A DNA stretch of 64,000 nucleotides from Variovorax boronicumulans (GCF_029892485.1 NZ_JARXVG010000016.1:50715-114714), one strand, 5' to 3'; counted from the stretch's first letter, positions 49,700 through 59,022 are shown. Made by a program: numbers and translations. Notes: generated by a model not told the origin, from the sequence alone.

Positions 49700-51460
49700 A
49701 TGACGAACCCCACCGTTGTTGTTGCCGCCGATGCCGCGAGCGGCCCCGTGCCACCGGCCCCCAGCGCGACCGAACTGCCGCCCTCGGTCGGCGCCTTCCA
49801 CTACACGCGATACAAGGTCTGGACGCCGCCGCTGGAAGCGGATGGCATCGAGCCCGGCCGCCATCCGGTGGTGATCGCGGGCGGCGGGCCGGTGGGCATG
49901 GCGCTCGCACTGGGGCTCGCCAACCACGGCGTGCGCTGCGTGATCCTCGAAGCAGACGACACGGTGTGCGTCGGCAGCCGCGCGGCCTGCATCTCGCGGC
50001 GCAGCCTGGAGATCATGGAGCGGTTGGGCGTGCGCGCGTCGTTCATGGCCAAGGGCCTGCCGTGGACCGGCGGGCGCAGCTACTACAAGACCGCCGAGGT
50101 GTTCCGCTTCGAGATGCCGCACGACGCGCAGCAGAAGCTGCCGCCGATGATCAACCTGGAGCAGTACTACGCCGAGCACTACCTGCTCGAAGAAATCTTC
50201 CGCCGCAACGAGGCGACGCCGGGGCTCATCGACATCCGCTGGGGCACCGAGCTCACCGGCCTCGCACAGGACGACGACGGCGTGACGCTCGATGTGCGCA
50301 ACGCCGAAGGCAGCTATCGCCTGCACGGCCAGTGGCTGGCGGCCTGCGACGGCGGCCAGAGCTTCGTGCGCAAGGCGCTGGGACTCTCGCTCGAAGGCAC
50401 GGGCTACGAAGGCCGCTACGTGATCATCGACATCGAGCTGCACAGCGACCACCCGACCGAGCGCCGCGCGTGGTTCGATCCGCCGTGGAACCCCGGCTCC
50501 ACCGTGCTGATGCACCGCCAGCCCGACGACATCTGGCGCATCGACTACCAGCTGCGCGCGGGCCAGAGCACCGAAGAGGCGCTGCAGCCTGCGGCCGTGG
50601 CCGAGTTCGTGCAACGCCATCTCGATGCGATCGGCGAAGGTCATCTGCCGTGGAAGACGGTGTGGACCTCCGTGTACCGCGCCGGCGCGATGACGCTCGA
50701 GAGCTATCGCCACGGCCGCGTCGTGTTCGCTGGCAACGCGGCGCATGCGATGCCGATCTTCGGCGTGCGCGGGCTCAACTCGGGCTTCGACGATGCGGAC
50801 AACCTGGCGTGGAAGCTGGCGCTGGTCGCGCGCGGCGTGTCGGATGCGGCGCTGCTGGATTCGTACTCGCAGGAGCGCATCGCAGCCTTCCATGTGAATG
50901 CGGAGAACGCGATGCGCAGCACCGAATTCATGTCGCCGCCGTCGCGCGGCTTCGACTTGCTGCGTGAGGCGGCGCTGTCGTTGTCGGAAGAACACCGGGG
51001 CATCGCGCAGCTGATCAATCCGCGGCAGACGCAGGCGGTGCGCTATGCGGCGTCGCCGTTGTCGAGCGATGGCGATGCATTGCCCTCAGGCCCGCTGCCG
51101 GGCGAGGTGGTGCCGGAGCAGCAGCTCGAGCAAGGCCATCTCACCGACCTGATCGCGCCGGTCTTCACGCTGCTGGTGCTGCAGCCGAATGCCGATGCGG
51201 CGCCGCTGCCCGAAGACGATGTGAAGCAGGCGCAGCAAGGCGCGTTGCCTTTCGCCGTTCGCACCATCGCTGCCCAGGGCATCGACGGTGTCGATGCGCA
51301 TGCGAGCCCCGCCGTCTTCGAAGCGCTAGGCGCCCGCGATGGCGCCATTTACCTGCTGCGCCCAGACGGCCATGTGGCCGCGCGCTGGCATCACCTGCCG
51401 ACTGGTGCACTGCAACCCGCGCTGGCCCGCGCTGCCGTTTCACTGGAGCCCGTCGCATGA
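49700..51460 (+). CDS. FAD-dependent aromatic hydroxylase (flavoprotein monooxygenase)
   Basis: A 586-residue group A flavin monooxygenase, like MhpA-type phenolic hydroxylases. An N-terminal extension of 55 residues precedes the FAD loop VVIAGGGPVGMALALGLANH. The second FAD motif reads GNAAHAMPIFGVRGLNSG, where the family usually has GDAAH. The C-terminal thioredoxin-like part, about 490-580, ends in LLRPDGHVAARWHHLP. It overlaps the DUF2783 gene by 4 bases. The substrate is probably a hydroxylated aromatic acid, but its identity is open. Confidence 0.9.
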   Translation: MTNPTVVVAADAASGPVPPAPSATELPPSVGAFHYTRYKVWTPPLEADGIEPGRHPVVIAGGGPVGMALALGLANHGVRCVILEADDTVCVGSRAACISRRSLEIMERLGVRASFMAKGLPWTGGRSYYKTAEVFRFEMPHDAQQKLPPMINLEQYYAEHYLLEEIFRRNEATPGLIDIRWGTELTGLAQDDDGVTLDVRNAEGSYRLHGQWLAACDGGQSFVRKALGLSLEGTGYEGRYVIIDIELHSDHPTERRAWFDPPWNPGSTVLMHRQPDDIWRIDYQLRAGQSTEEALQPAAVAEFVQRHLDAIGEGHLPWKTVWTSVYRAGAMTLESYRHGRVVFAGNAAHAMPIFGVRGLNSGFDDADNLAWKLALVARGVSDAALLDSYSQERIAAFHVNAENAMRSTEFMSPPSRGFDLLREAALSLSEEHRGIAQLINPRQTQAVRYAASPLSSDGDALPSGPLPGEVVPEQQLEQGHLTDLIAPVFTLLVLQPNADAAPLPEDDVKQAQQGALPFAVRTIAAQGIDGVDAHASPAVFEALGARDGAIYLLRPDGHVAARWHHLPTGALQPALARAAVSLEPVA

Positions 51461-51690
51461 GCAACCCCGCCTCCCTCCACCCCGACGCCCGCGACCGGCT
51501 CTACGCCGAGTGCGCGCGCGCCATCACCGAAGCGGGCGCCGAGCGCGAATCGCTGTTCCTCGCGCGCCTGGCGCTGCTGCTGTTCGAGCAGGTCGGCGAC
51601 GAGGCGCGCTGCCGCGCCGCGCTGGCCGACGCGCTGCGTGCGCTGCCCGTACCATCGCTTTCCGCAACCCAACTACAACCAGGAGACTGA
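51457..51690 (+). CDS. DUF2783 small protein
   Basis: A 77-residue helical protein (LYAECARAITEAGAERESLF, LARLALLLFEQVGDEARCRA) of the DUF2783 type, regularly found next to FAD hydroxylases of this kind. It starts inside the stop of the hydroxylase gene (ATGA), so the two are made together; it may be an accessory or stabilising subunit. The binding-protein gene begins 3 bases after its stop. Confidence 0.8.
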   Translation: MSNPASLHPDARDRLYAECARAITEAGAERESLFLARLALLLFEQVGDEARCRAALADALRALPVPSLSATQLQPGD

Positions 51691-51693
51691 TCC

Positions 51694-52668
51694 ATGGATC
51701 GCCGCACCCTTCTCGCCACGCTCGCATCAGGCGCCGCCGTGGCCGCCTCGCCCTTCGCCCATGCGCAGGAGTACCCCGCGCAGCTCATCAAGTGGGTCGT
51801 GCCGTATCCGGCGGGCGGCGGCACCGACGTGATCGCGCGCGTGCTGGCCGAATCCATGCGCCAGACGCTGGGCCAGCAGATCGTGGTGGACAACCGACCC
51901 GGCGCCTCGACCAACATCGGCGCCGACATCGTCGCCAAGAGCAAGCCCGACGGCTACACGATCCTCTCGGCCGACAACGCCGTGCTGGCCTTCAACGAGC
52001 ACCTGTTCAGCAAGCTGCCGTTCAGCCCCGAAAGGGACTTCACCTACATCGGCGCCATCGGCAAGTTCCCGCTCGCGCTGGTGGTGCATCCGGACTTCCC
52101 GGCGAAGAACTTCAAGGAGTTCCTGGCCTATGTGAAGGCCAACCCAGGCAAGGTCAACTATGCCTCGCCCGGCAACGGCTCGCCGCACCACCTGGCAATG
52201 GAAATGTTCAAGGTGCGCACCGGCACCTTCATCACCCACATTCCGTACCGCGGCGCCGCGCCCGCGATGGCCGACGTGATGGGCGGGCAGGTGCCCTGCA
52301 TGTTCCTGGATCTCGCCTCGGGCCTGTCGATCATGCAGAGCAACAAGGTGCGGGTGCTCGCCATCGGCTCGGGCGCGCGCAGCAAGGTGCTGCCCAATGT
52401 GCCGACGCTGGCCGAAGTGGGCGTGCCCAACACCGAGGTGTTCGCGTTCCAGGGCATCCTCGGCCCGGCCGGCCTGCCGCCCGCGGTGGTGAGCAAGCTC
52501 AACGGCGACCTGAACAAGGCCTTCGGCACGCCAGCCGTGCAAAAGCGCTTCGAGGACTTCGGGATGGAAGCGATGCCTGGCACCCCGGCGCAGTTCGCGG
52601 CGCTGTCGCGCGCGGAGTCCGGGCGCTGGGGGCCGATCATCAAGCAGGCCGGCATCAAGCTGGACTGA
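51694..52668 (+). CDS. Bug-family periplasmic solute-binding protein (TctC type)
   Basis: A 324-residue binding protein with a signal peptide that contains an RR pair (DRRTLLATLASGAAVAASPF, cleavage after AHA). Typical Bug motifs are VPYPAGGGTDVIARVLAES, VVDNRPGASTNIGADIVAKS and HIPYRGAAPAMADVMGGQVP. It captures an organic acid for uptake. No tripartite TctA/TctB genes are adjacent. Being third in the operon, it may bind the aromatic acid used by the hydroxylase. Confidence 0.93.
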   Translation: MDRRTLLATLASGAAVAASPFAHAQEYPAQLIKWVVPYPAGGGTDVIARVLAESMRQTLGQQIVVDNRPGASTNIGADIVAKSKPDGYTILSADNAVLAFNEHLFSKLPFSPERDFTYIGAIGKFPLALVVHPDFPAKNFKEFLAYVKANPGKVNYASPGNGSPHHLAMEMFKVRTGTFITHIPYRGAAPAMADVMGGQVPCMFLDLASGLSIMQSNKVRVLAIGSGARSKVLPNVPTLAEVGVPNTEVFAFQGILGPAGLPPAVVSKLNGDLNKAFGTPAVQKRFEDFGMEAMPGTPAQFAALSRAESGRWGPIIKQAGIKLD

Positions 52669-52689
52669 CGCGCGAAGGCCTCGCCCAAT

Positions 52690-53895
52690 CTACTGGGTGA
52701 AGGCTTTTCGCGAGCCGTCTTCGAAGACCTCGTCGTCGCGCTGCAGGTCGCCGCTCTCGTCCCAGGCGCGCTCGCGCGTCACGCGGCCCCTGGTGTCGAA
52801 ATGCGATTCGGCCAGCAGCGTGCCTTTTTCGTTGAAGCGCTGGTGCGTGCCGATAGGCACCTGCCGGCCGCGGCCAGGCGCGAGGAAGCGGCCCTGCGCA
52901 GCACGCTGGCCGCTGTCGTAGAACTCGGTCACCTCGACGGTGCGCGCAGTACCGGCGCCGCTGTACACGGCCTTGCTGCGCGGCTGGCCGTTGAGGTAGA
53001 AGCTGTCGTCGCGCAGCGGCTCGCCCTTGGGGGTCCAGCGCTGGTCGCGCACCACGGACCCCTTTTCGGAGAACTCCTGCTCGCGCTGCCGGATGGCCGT
53101 GCGATCGACCAGCAGCCACACGGTCTCGCGGCGCTTGACGCCCTCGGACGAAAAGCTGCGCTCGGTGCGCTGGTTGCCGATGGTCTCGTCGAGCGTCGAG
53201 GGCTTGCCGTTGTCGTAGAACTCCTGGCTGCGGATGCGCTTGCCCGCGAGGTACGACACCCGCGAGCGCAGCGTGCCGCCCGCATCGAACAGGTCGACCT
53301 GCGACGCGCCGCTGCTCGTGAAGCCACACAGCTTCGCATCGTCGGCCACGGGCGCCAGCACCGGCTTCTCGCCGCAGCGCAGCATCGACATCTGGCCGCG
53401 CTCGGTGAATTCGACAAAGGCGCGCTCGGGACCGGCGCCGGTGTCGGGATAGAAGGTGGCGCGCCGCAACTGGCCGCCGGGGTAGAAGCTGCGCGCCAGG
53501 CCGCGCTCCTGCCCGTCGTCGTAGACCGCCTCTCGCAGCACCTGGCCGGTGGCCGAGTACTCGCGGGCCCGGCCCTGGATGTTGCCCTTGGCGTTGGTGG
53601 TGTGTTCGCGGGCGAGCTTGCCCTTCTCGTAGAAGCGCACCAGGCCCATGAAGACGCCGTTCTGCACCTGCTGCTCGCGCTGGAGCTCGCCGGTCGCGGC
53701 GTCCTTGCAGCGCATGAGGCCGGTCTTGCCGGCCGTGGTGCTGCCGTTGGAGGGGCTCACGCTCTGGCCGTTGAGTTCGCAGGCCTGTACCGCCTGGGCG
53801 GCGCTCGCGCCGAAGAGGAACGGCAGCGGGGCCAGGGTGGTCAGGGCGAGCCGGAAGATCCGGGCGGCCGTGTGAGGCTCTGCGAAGACAGGCAT
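52690..53895 (-). CDS. YwqK/MORN-like repeat protein, exported
   Basis: A 401-residue protein with a signal peptide (cleavage after AQA, about residue 35). It has at least ten short beta-hairpin repeats of the type F-Y-x-G-x-L-x-R-x-x, for example ARSFYPGGQLRRATFYPDTG, RSQEFYDNGKPSTLDETIG and DDSFYLNGQPRSKAVYSG. These resemble the MORN-variant repeats of YwqK-family proteins, sometimes annotated as antitoxins. No toxin gene is adjacent and export argues against an antitoxin role. The function is unknown. Confidence 0.78.
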   Translation of the reverse strand: MPVFAEPHTAARIFRLALTTLAPLPFLFGASAAQAVQACELNGQSVSPSNGSTTAGKTGLMRCKDAATGELQREQQVQNGVFMGLVRFYEKGKLAREHTTNAKGNIQGRAREYSATGQVLREAVYDDGQERGLARSFYPGGQLRRATFYPDTGAGPERAFVEFTERGQMSMLRCGEKPVLAPVADDAKLCGFTSSGASQVDLFDAGGTLRSRVSYLAGKRIRSQEFYDNGKPSTLDETIGNQRTERSFSSEGVKRRETVWLLVDRTAIRQREQEFSEKGSVVRDQRWTPKGEPLRDDSFYLNGQPRSKAVYSGAGTARTVEVTEFYDSGQRAAQGRFLAPGRGRQVPIGTHQRFNEKGTLLAESHFDTRGRVTRERAWDESGDLQRDDEVFEDGSRKAFTQ

Positions 53896-53903
53896 GTGGA
53901 CGG

Positions 53904-54509
53904 CTACCTCCCCATTTCCGATGCCAGCAGCTTGACGCCGCGGATCATCATCTCGACCGCCACGGCCACCAGGATCAGGCCCATCAGCCGCTCGAAGGCC
54001 AGCACCAGGCGCTCGCCGACCAGCCGCTGGATGCGCTCGGCCAGCACCAGCACGATGGCGCACACGGCCATGGTGACGCTGAGCGCGGCCACCCATTCGA
54101 GGCGCCGCTCGGGTGCCTGCGACACCAGCAGCATCACCGTGGCCAGTGCCGAGGGGCCGGCCAGCGCGGGCACGGCGAGTGGCACGATCAACGGTTCTTC
54201 GGTCGGTGCCGCGACAGGCGCCGCGCCGTGCTCGGGCGGAAAGATCATGCGCAGCGCGATCAGGAACATCACCACCCCGCCCGCGATCTGAAGCGAGAGG
54301 CCCGACAGGCCCATCACCCGCAGGAACCCGTCGCCCACGAACATGAAGCCCAGCAGCAGCGCGAAGGCGATCAGCACCTCGCGCACGATCACCCGGGTGC
54401 GCCGTTCGGGCGCCACGCCCTTGAGCGCATTGGCAAAGATCGGGATGTTGCCCAGCGGATCGGTGATCAGCAGCAGCAACACGGTGGCCGATGCGAAGGT
54501 GTATCCCAC
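53904..54509 (-). CDS. MarC family integral membrane protein
   Basis: A 201-residue MarC/NAAT protein with six predicted membrane helices. The family motifs are LLLLITDPLGNIPIFANALK and a second P-x-A-G-P loop, PLAVPALAGPSALATVMLL. A short loop with a Pro/Ala-rich insert separates helices 3 and 4. The transport role is not established for this family, and the name reflects location near mar in E. coli, not drug resistance. It is 6 bases downstream of the VOC gene. Confidence 0.92.
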   Translation of the reverse strand: MGYTFASATVLLLLITDPLGNIPIFANALKGVAPERRTRVIVREVLIAFALLLGFMFVGDGFLRVMGLSGLSLQIAGGVVMFLIALRMIFPPEHGAAPVAAPTEEPLIVPLAVPALAGPSALATVMLLVSQAPERRLEWVAALSVTMAVCAIVLVLAERIQRLVGERLVLAFERLMGLILVAVAVEMMIRGVKLLASEMGR

Positions 54510-54515
54510 TGGGTT

Positions 54516-54929
54516 TTACTTGTCGTAGAGGGTGGCCAGGGAGCGGAAGCCCTTGACCTCGATCGGGTTGCCGAAGGGGTCGCAGAAGAACATCGTCCAC
54601 TGCTCGCCCGGCTGGCCTTCGAAGCGCACCTGGGGCTCGAGCACGAAATCGGTGTTCGCGGCCTGGAGCCGCCGGGCCAGCGCCTGCCAGTCGGGCAGGG
54701 CCAGCGCAAGGCCGAAGTGCGGCATCGGGACCATCACGTCGCCGACGCGGCCGGTGCGCGCGGTGGCGAAGGGCTCGCCCAGGTGGAGCGAGATCTGGTG
54801 GCCGAAGAAATCGAAATCGACCCAGGTATCGGTGCTGCGGCCCTCGGCGCAACCGAGGACGTCGCCGTAGAAGCGGCGGGCACCGTCGAGGTCGCGGACG
54901 TGAAAGGCAAGGTGGAAGATGCTCTGCAT
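54516..54929 (-). CDS. VOC-superfamily (glyoxalase/bleomycin-resistance fold) protein
   Basis: A 137-residue vicinal-oxygen-chelate protein built of two paired beta-alpha-beta modules. The opening IFHLAFHVRDLDGARRFYGD supplies a metal-ligand His. The second module contains MPHFGLALALPDWQALARRL and TMFFCDPFGNPIEVKGFRS with a Glu ligand. The reaction is unknown; family members include dioxygenases, isomerases and resistance proteins. It is first in a two-gene set with marC. Confidence 0.88.
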   Translation of the reverse strand: MQSIFHLAFHVRDLDGARRFYGDVLGCAEGRSTDTWVDFDFFGHQISLHLGEPFATARTGRVGDVMVPMPHFGLALALPDWQALARRLQAANTDFVLEPQVRFEGQPGEQWTMFFCDPFGNPIEVKGFRSLATLYDK

Positions 54930-54993
54930 GGTTTCGGATTATGGGCAGCGGTGCTGTGAGAATGCCGGACTTTCTTTCATCCTGGAGCAGGCC

Positions 54994-56238
54994 TTGCGGA
55001 TACGCCGGATCCTCGCCGCGCTGAGGCGCACCACCGATTTATCGACCCCTGGGCGTCTTGCGCGCCAGGCGCTGGCCGGCGCCCTCTGCGTGTTCGCTGT
55101 CGCGGCACATGCGGCCGACTGCCCGCCCTCGGCCATTGCCAGCCTCGCCAAGCTCGGACCGGGCGTGCGCAACGGCGTCGACCGGGGCATGCTCTGGCGC
55201 ATCGAGCGCGACGGGCGCACCTCCTGGCTCTACGGAACCATCCACATCGGCCGCGCCGAATGGGTGCGGCCCGGCCCCACCGTGCAGAAGGCGCTGGCGC
55301 AGAGCGACACGCTCGCGCTGGAGATCGATGCGCGCGACGACGCCACCGCCCGGTTCATGGGCCAGCCGGCCGATCCGGCCCTGCTCTCGCGCATGCTCAG
55401 CGGCGAGCGCGCACGCCGACTCGACCGCCAGAACGCCGAGGCCTGCGTGCCGCCGGGCGCGACGGCGAAGCTGCAGCCCATCCTGCAGGTGGCGGCGCTG
55501 GCCGGCCTGGTGGCGCGCGCCGATGGGCTGTACCCCGAATTCGGCGTCGACGAGACGATGGCGGTGTCCGCCCGTAACGCCAACAAGCCGATCTTCGCGC
55601 TGGAGAACGCGGCCGACCAGGTGAAGGCGCTGACCGGCGGCTCCGAGACCGAAGAAGCCGAGCAGGTCGATGCGGCGCTCGACGAACTGGAGTCGGGCAA
55701 GCTGCGCGGGCAGATGAAGGAGTTGGCCGATGTCTGGGCGCGCAGCGACGCCGACAAGCTGGCCCGCTATGCCGACTGGTGCGACTGCCTTCGCACCCCC
55801 GCCGAGCAGCGGCTCATGAAGCGCCTGCTCGACGACCGCAATCCCGGCCTGGCCAACGGCATCGAGCGCCTGCATGCGGGCGGCAAGGGTGTGTTTGCCG
55901 CGGTCGGCGCGTTGCACATGATCGGCCCGCAGGGGCTGCCGGCGCTGATGGCGACGCGCGGCTTCACGGTCACGCCGGTGCTGACCAGCGCACAGGCGCA
56001 GGAGGCGGTGCCGATGCCCGCGCTCTCGGCGCCCGAGCCGGCGCCCCGGGCTGCACGGGGCGGCAAGGCCATCAAGGGACAGAAGGTCCAGAAAGGGCAG
56101 AAAGCCCAGAAGGGCGCGCCGGCCGCGAAGGGGGCGAAATCCTCGAAGGCCGCACCGGCTCCGAAGGGTGCGAAGGCGCCCGCCAAGGCAGCGGCCGGCA
56201 CACGTGCGGCGGCTCCCAAGGGCCAAGTGCGCCGATAA
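54994..56238 (+). CDS. TraB/GumN family protein with basic low-complexity tail
   Basis: A 414-residue exported protein. The signal peptide ends after AHA. The TraB/GumN domain covers about 45-345 with its two paired motifs SWLYGTIHIG and AAVGALHMIGPQGLPALM, resembling a metalloprotease-like fold. The last 70 residues are Lys/Gly/Ala/Pro-rich (KGQKVQKGQKAQKGAPAAKG). I chose the TTG at 54994 because GGAG lies about 7 bases upstream and it gives a normal signal peptide. An upstream ATG would overlap the divergent VOC gene's start. Confidence 0.82.
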   Translation: MRIRRILAALRRTTDLSTPGRLARQALAGALCVFAVAAHAADCPPSAIASLAKLGPGVRNGVDRGMLWRIERDGRTSWLYGTIHIGRAEWVRPGPTVQKALAQSDTLALEIDARDDATARFMGQPADPALLSRMLSGERARRLDRQNAEACVPPGATAKLQPILQVAALAGLVARADGLYPEFGVDETMAVSARNANKPIFALENAADQVKALTGGSETEEAEQVDAALDELESGKLRGQMKELADVWARSDADKLARYADWCDCLRTPAEQRLMKRLLDDRNPGLANGIERLHAGGKGVFAAVGALHMIGPQGLPALMATRGFTVTPVLTSAQAQEAVPMPALSAPEPAPRAARGGKAIKGQKVQKGQKAQKGAPAAKGAKSSKAAPAPKGAKAPAKAAAGTRAAAPKGQVRR

Positions 56239-56249
56239 TCGCGCCCGCC

Positions 56250-56621
56250 ATGCACCTGCTGCGCTCCCACACCCGCTTCCTCGGCCACATCGGCCGCTGG
56301 GTGCTGCTGTGGTTCGTGCTCTCGCTGGGCGTGGCGGTGGCGTCGCCGCTCGTGCATCCGCAGGCCATGGAACTGGTGTGTTCCAGCGCCGGTTCCATCA
56401 AGGTGGTGGTGCACACCGAGGACGGCGCGCAGGAAATGGGCGCCTCGCACATGGACTGCCCGCTGTGCGTGCTGACCGGCGCACCGCCGCCGGCGATGGC
56501 GGCGGCCTCTTTCGACCTTCCCCTCCCGCTGGGCCGCGTGGTCCAGCCGATTCCCGCCGCGCGCCTTGCCGCGGCCACCGCGGCGCCGTTGCCGGCGCGC
56601 GGGCCCCCGAACCGCTCCTGA
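56250..56621 (+). CDS. DUF2946 family protein, copper-associated
   Basis: A 123-residue protein with a single N-terminal hydrophobic segment (VLLWFVLSLGVAVASPLV). The DUF2946 signature follows, with CSS about residues 44-46 and the MDCPLCVL motif. The Cys and Met/His residues could bind copper. It lies 11 bases after the TraB gene and 82 bases before a TonB receptor. DUF2946 genes often accompany copper-type TonB receptors, which supports a role in copper handling. Confidence 0.8.
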   Translation: MHLLRSHTRFLGHIGRWVLLWFVLSLGVAVASPLVHPQAMELVCSSAGSIKVVVHTEDGAQEMGASHMDCPLCVLTGAPPPAMAAASFDLPLPLGRVVQPIPAARLAAATAAPLPARGPPNRS

Positions 56622-56703
56622 AGCTTTCAAACCTCGCCGCATGTGCCCGATCGAACGGGTGCCTGCGGTTTGTCCGTGTTGAAGTTCGTGGAGCAGGTTC
56701 CCA

Positions 56704-59022
56704 GTGAAAAAGCATTCCCGCGCCTTGGCGATCGCCATGGCATTTCCCCTCAGCGCGCCCGTGTGGGCGCAGCAGGCATCCGGCGATTCGCCTGAAGGCG
56801 GCACCGGCCGCGCCCTGAGCACCGTCACCGTGACCGGTGGCCGGCCGACCTCGCTGCCGGCGCAGATTCCGACCACCATCGAAGGCGTGACGCACGAGCA
56901 GATCGCCGAGACGGTCAACGCGACCGACAGCGAAGACGCCCTGAAGTACCTGCCGAGCCTGGTCGTGCGCAAGCGCTACATCGGCGACTTCAACCATGCG
57001 GTGCTCGCCACCCGCGCCTCTGGCACGGGCAACAGCGCGCGCTCGATGGTCTATGCGGACGGCATCATGCTGTCGAACCCGCTGGGCAACGGCGCCACGT
57101 ATGCGCCGCGCTGGGGCATGGTGTCGCCCGAGGAAATCGAGCGGGTCGATGTGCTCTACGGGCCGTTCTCTGCCGCGTACCCGGGCAATTCGGTGGGCGC
57201 GGTGGTCGACTACGTGACCCGCATGCCCACGCAGCTGGAAGCGCACGTCAAGCTCAGCGGCTTTGCTTCGAACTTCGACCAGTACGGCAGCCATTCGTCG
57301 CCGGCCGGCCAGCAGCTGGACCTGTCGCTGGGCAGCCGCAGCGGCGACTGGTCGTGGTGGCTCAGCGCCTCGCGCACCCACAGCAAGGGACAGGCGCTGG
57401 TGTTCGGCAACCGGCTGCTCAGCGCCGGCACCGTGGGCAACGCCGGCACGCCGGTCACCGGCGCGGTGCTGGGGCTGAACCCGTCGAACCAGCCGTGGTG
57501 GTTGGTGGGCGGCTCGACCATCTACGACACCACGCAGGAGCAGGCCAAGCTCAAGGTGGCCTACGACTTCTCGCCCACCGTCCGCGCGACCTACACGCTG
57601 GGCGCCTGGAACAACACCACGCACGGCGGCGTCGACACCTACCTGCGCAATGCGTTCGGGCAGCCGGTGTATTCGGGGCGGGTGAACATCGCGGGGCGCG
57701 CCTACAACCTCGATGCTCCCAGCGCCGCGCTGGCGCCGACCGAAACCGCGCTCACCCACTACATGCACGGCCTTTCCGTGAAGAGCCACACCGGCGGCGT
57801 GTTCGACTGGGAGGTGGCGGCGAGCCTGTTCGACTATTCGAGCGACACCTCGCGCACGCCAACGACCCCGTTGCCGGGCGCCTTCAACGGCGGCCCCGGG
57901 CGCACCACCGACATGGGCGGCTCGGGCTGGAACACCTTCAAGGCCGCGGGCACCTGGCGCCCCACCGGCTCGGCCGAGGGCGTGGGCGCGCACGTGGTCG
58001 ACTTCGGTTTCCAGCAGGACACGGCGCGCCTGCGCACCAGCGTCGGCAACACGCTCGACTGGATCAACGGGCCGGCCGTGACCCCGTTCTCCGCCTTCAA
58101 CGGCAACACCCGGCTGCAGTCGCTCTACGTGCAGGACACCTGGCGCTTCGCCAAGGACTGGAAGACCACGCTGGGCCTGCGCCACGAACGCTGGGAAGCC
58201 TACGGCGGGCAGCTGGGCAACGCGACGCGGCTGCTCGACTTCGCGCCGCGCAAGAACAGCTACGACTCGCCCAAGGCGGCCATCGCCTGGCAGGCCACGC
58301 CCGACTGGCTCTTCAAGGCCTCGACCGGCCGCGCGGTGCGCATGCCCACGGTGAGTGAGCTCTACCAGGGCTCGATCGACGGCAACCGCATCGTCAACAC
58401 CAACCCGAACCTGCGCCCCGAGCGCTCGTGGACCACCGAGCTCACCGCCGAGCGCGACCTCAAGGGCTGGGGCCTGGACGGCATGCTGCGCACCACGCTC
58501 TTCTTCGAGAACACGAAGGACGCGCTCTACAGCCAGGCGCTCAACAGCCTGGTGAGCACGGTGCAGAACGTCGATGCCGTCCGCACCCGCGGCCTCGAAG
58601 TGGCGCTGAACGCGGTCGACGTGGGCATGAAGGGGCTCGACCTGAGCGGCAGCCTCACGCTCACGAACTCGAAGATCACCGCCAACAGCGGCTTCCCCGC
58701 GAGCGTCGGCCGGGAGCAGCCGCGTGTGCCCAAGGTGCGCGCCTCGCTCCTCGCCACGTACCGGCCCGATGCCAAATGGAGTTACACCGTCGGCATGCGC
58801 TACAGCGGCAAGCAGTACGGCTCGCTCGACAACAGCGACCCCAACGGCTTCGCGTACATGGGCTTTTCGAAATTCTTCGTGGTCGATGCGCGCATCCGCT
58901 ACCGCATCGACCGGCAGTGGAGCGCCGCCGTCGGCATCGACAACCTGAACAACAACAAGTACTGGGCCTTCCACCCGTACCCGCAACGCACCTACGTGGC
59001 CGAACTCAAGTTCGACCTATGA
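56704..59022 (+). CDS. TonB-dependent outer-membrane receptor, probably copper-related
   Basis: A 772-residue receptor with a signal peptide (cleavage after VWA, about residue 22). A TonB-box-like LSTVTVTG is followed by a plug domain (about 45-165) with EDALKYLPSLVVRKRYIGDF and ERVDVLYGPFSAAYPGNSVG, then a 22-strand beta barrel ending FHPYPQRTYVAELKFDL with a terminal aromatic strand. The start is a GTG with GGAG about 9 bases upstream. Neighbours (DUF2946 and YcnI-PCuAC) point to copper or a copper-chelate ligand. Confidence 0.92.
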   Translation: MKKHSRALAIAMAFPLSAPVWAQQASGDSPEGGTGRALSTVTVTGGRPTSLPAQIPTTIEGVTHEQIAETVNATDSEDALKYLPSLVVRKRYIGDFNHAVLATRASGTGNSARSMVYADGIMLSNPLGNGATYAPRWGMVSPEEIERVDVLYGPFSAAYPGNSVGAVVDYVTRMPTQLEAHVKLSGFASNFDQYGSHSSPAGQQLDLSLGSRSGDWSWWLSASRTHSKGQALVFGNRLLSAGTVGNAGTPVTGAVLGLNPSNQPWWLVGGSTIYDTTQEQAKLKVAYDFSPTVRATYTLGAWNNTTHGGVDTYLRNAFGQPVYSGRVNIAGRAYNLDAPSAALAPTETALTHYMHGLSVKSHTGGVFDWEVAASLFDYSSDTSRTPTTPLPGAFNGGPGRTTDMGGSGWNTFKAAGTWRPTGSAEGVGAHVVDFGFQQDTARLRTSVGNTLDWINGPAVTPFSAFNGNTRLQSLYVQDTWRFAKDWKTTLGLRHERWEAYGGQLGNATRLLDFAPRKNSYDSPKAAIAWQATPDWLFKASTGRAVRMPTVSELYQGSIDGNRIVNTNPNLRPERSWTTELTAERDLKGWGLDGMLRTTLFFENTKDALYSQALNSLVSTVQNVDAVRTRGLEVALNAVDVGMKGLDLSGSLTLTNSKITANSGFPASVGREQPRVPKVRASLLATYRPDAKWSYTVGMRYSGKQYGSLDNSDPNGFAYMGFSKFFVVDARIRYRIDRQWSAAVGIDNLNNNKYWAFHPYPQRTYVAELKFDL

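Noticed and set aside
52690..53895. A toxin-antitoxin system based on YwqK-like repeats
   Set aside because: The protein is exported and no toxin-like gene is adjacent.
56398..58986. Open frame of about 860 codons on the minus strand
   Set aside because: Exactly antisense to the TonB receptor, with an Arg/Val/His-rich composition typical of shadow frames.
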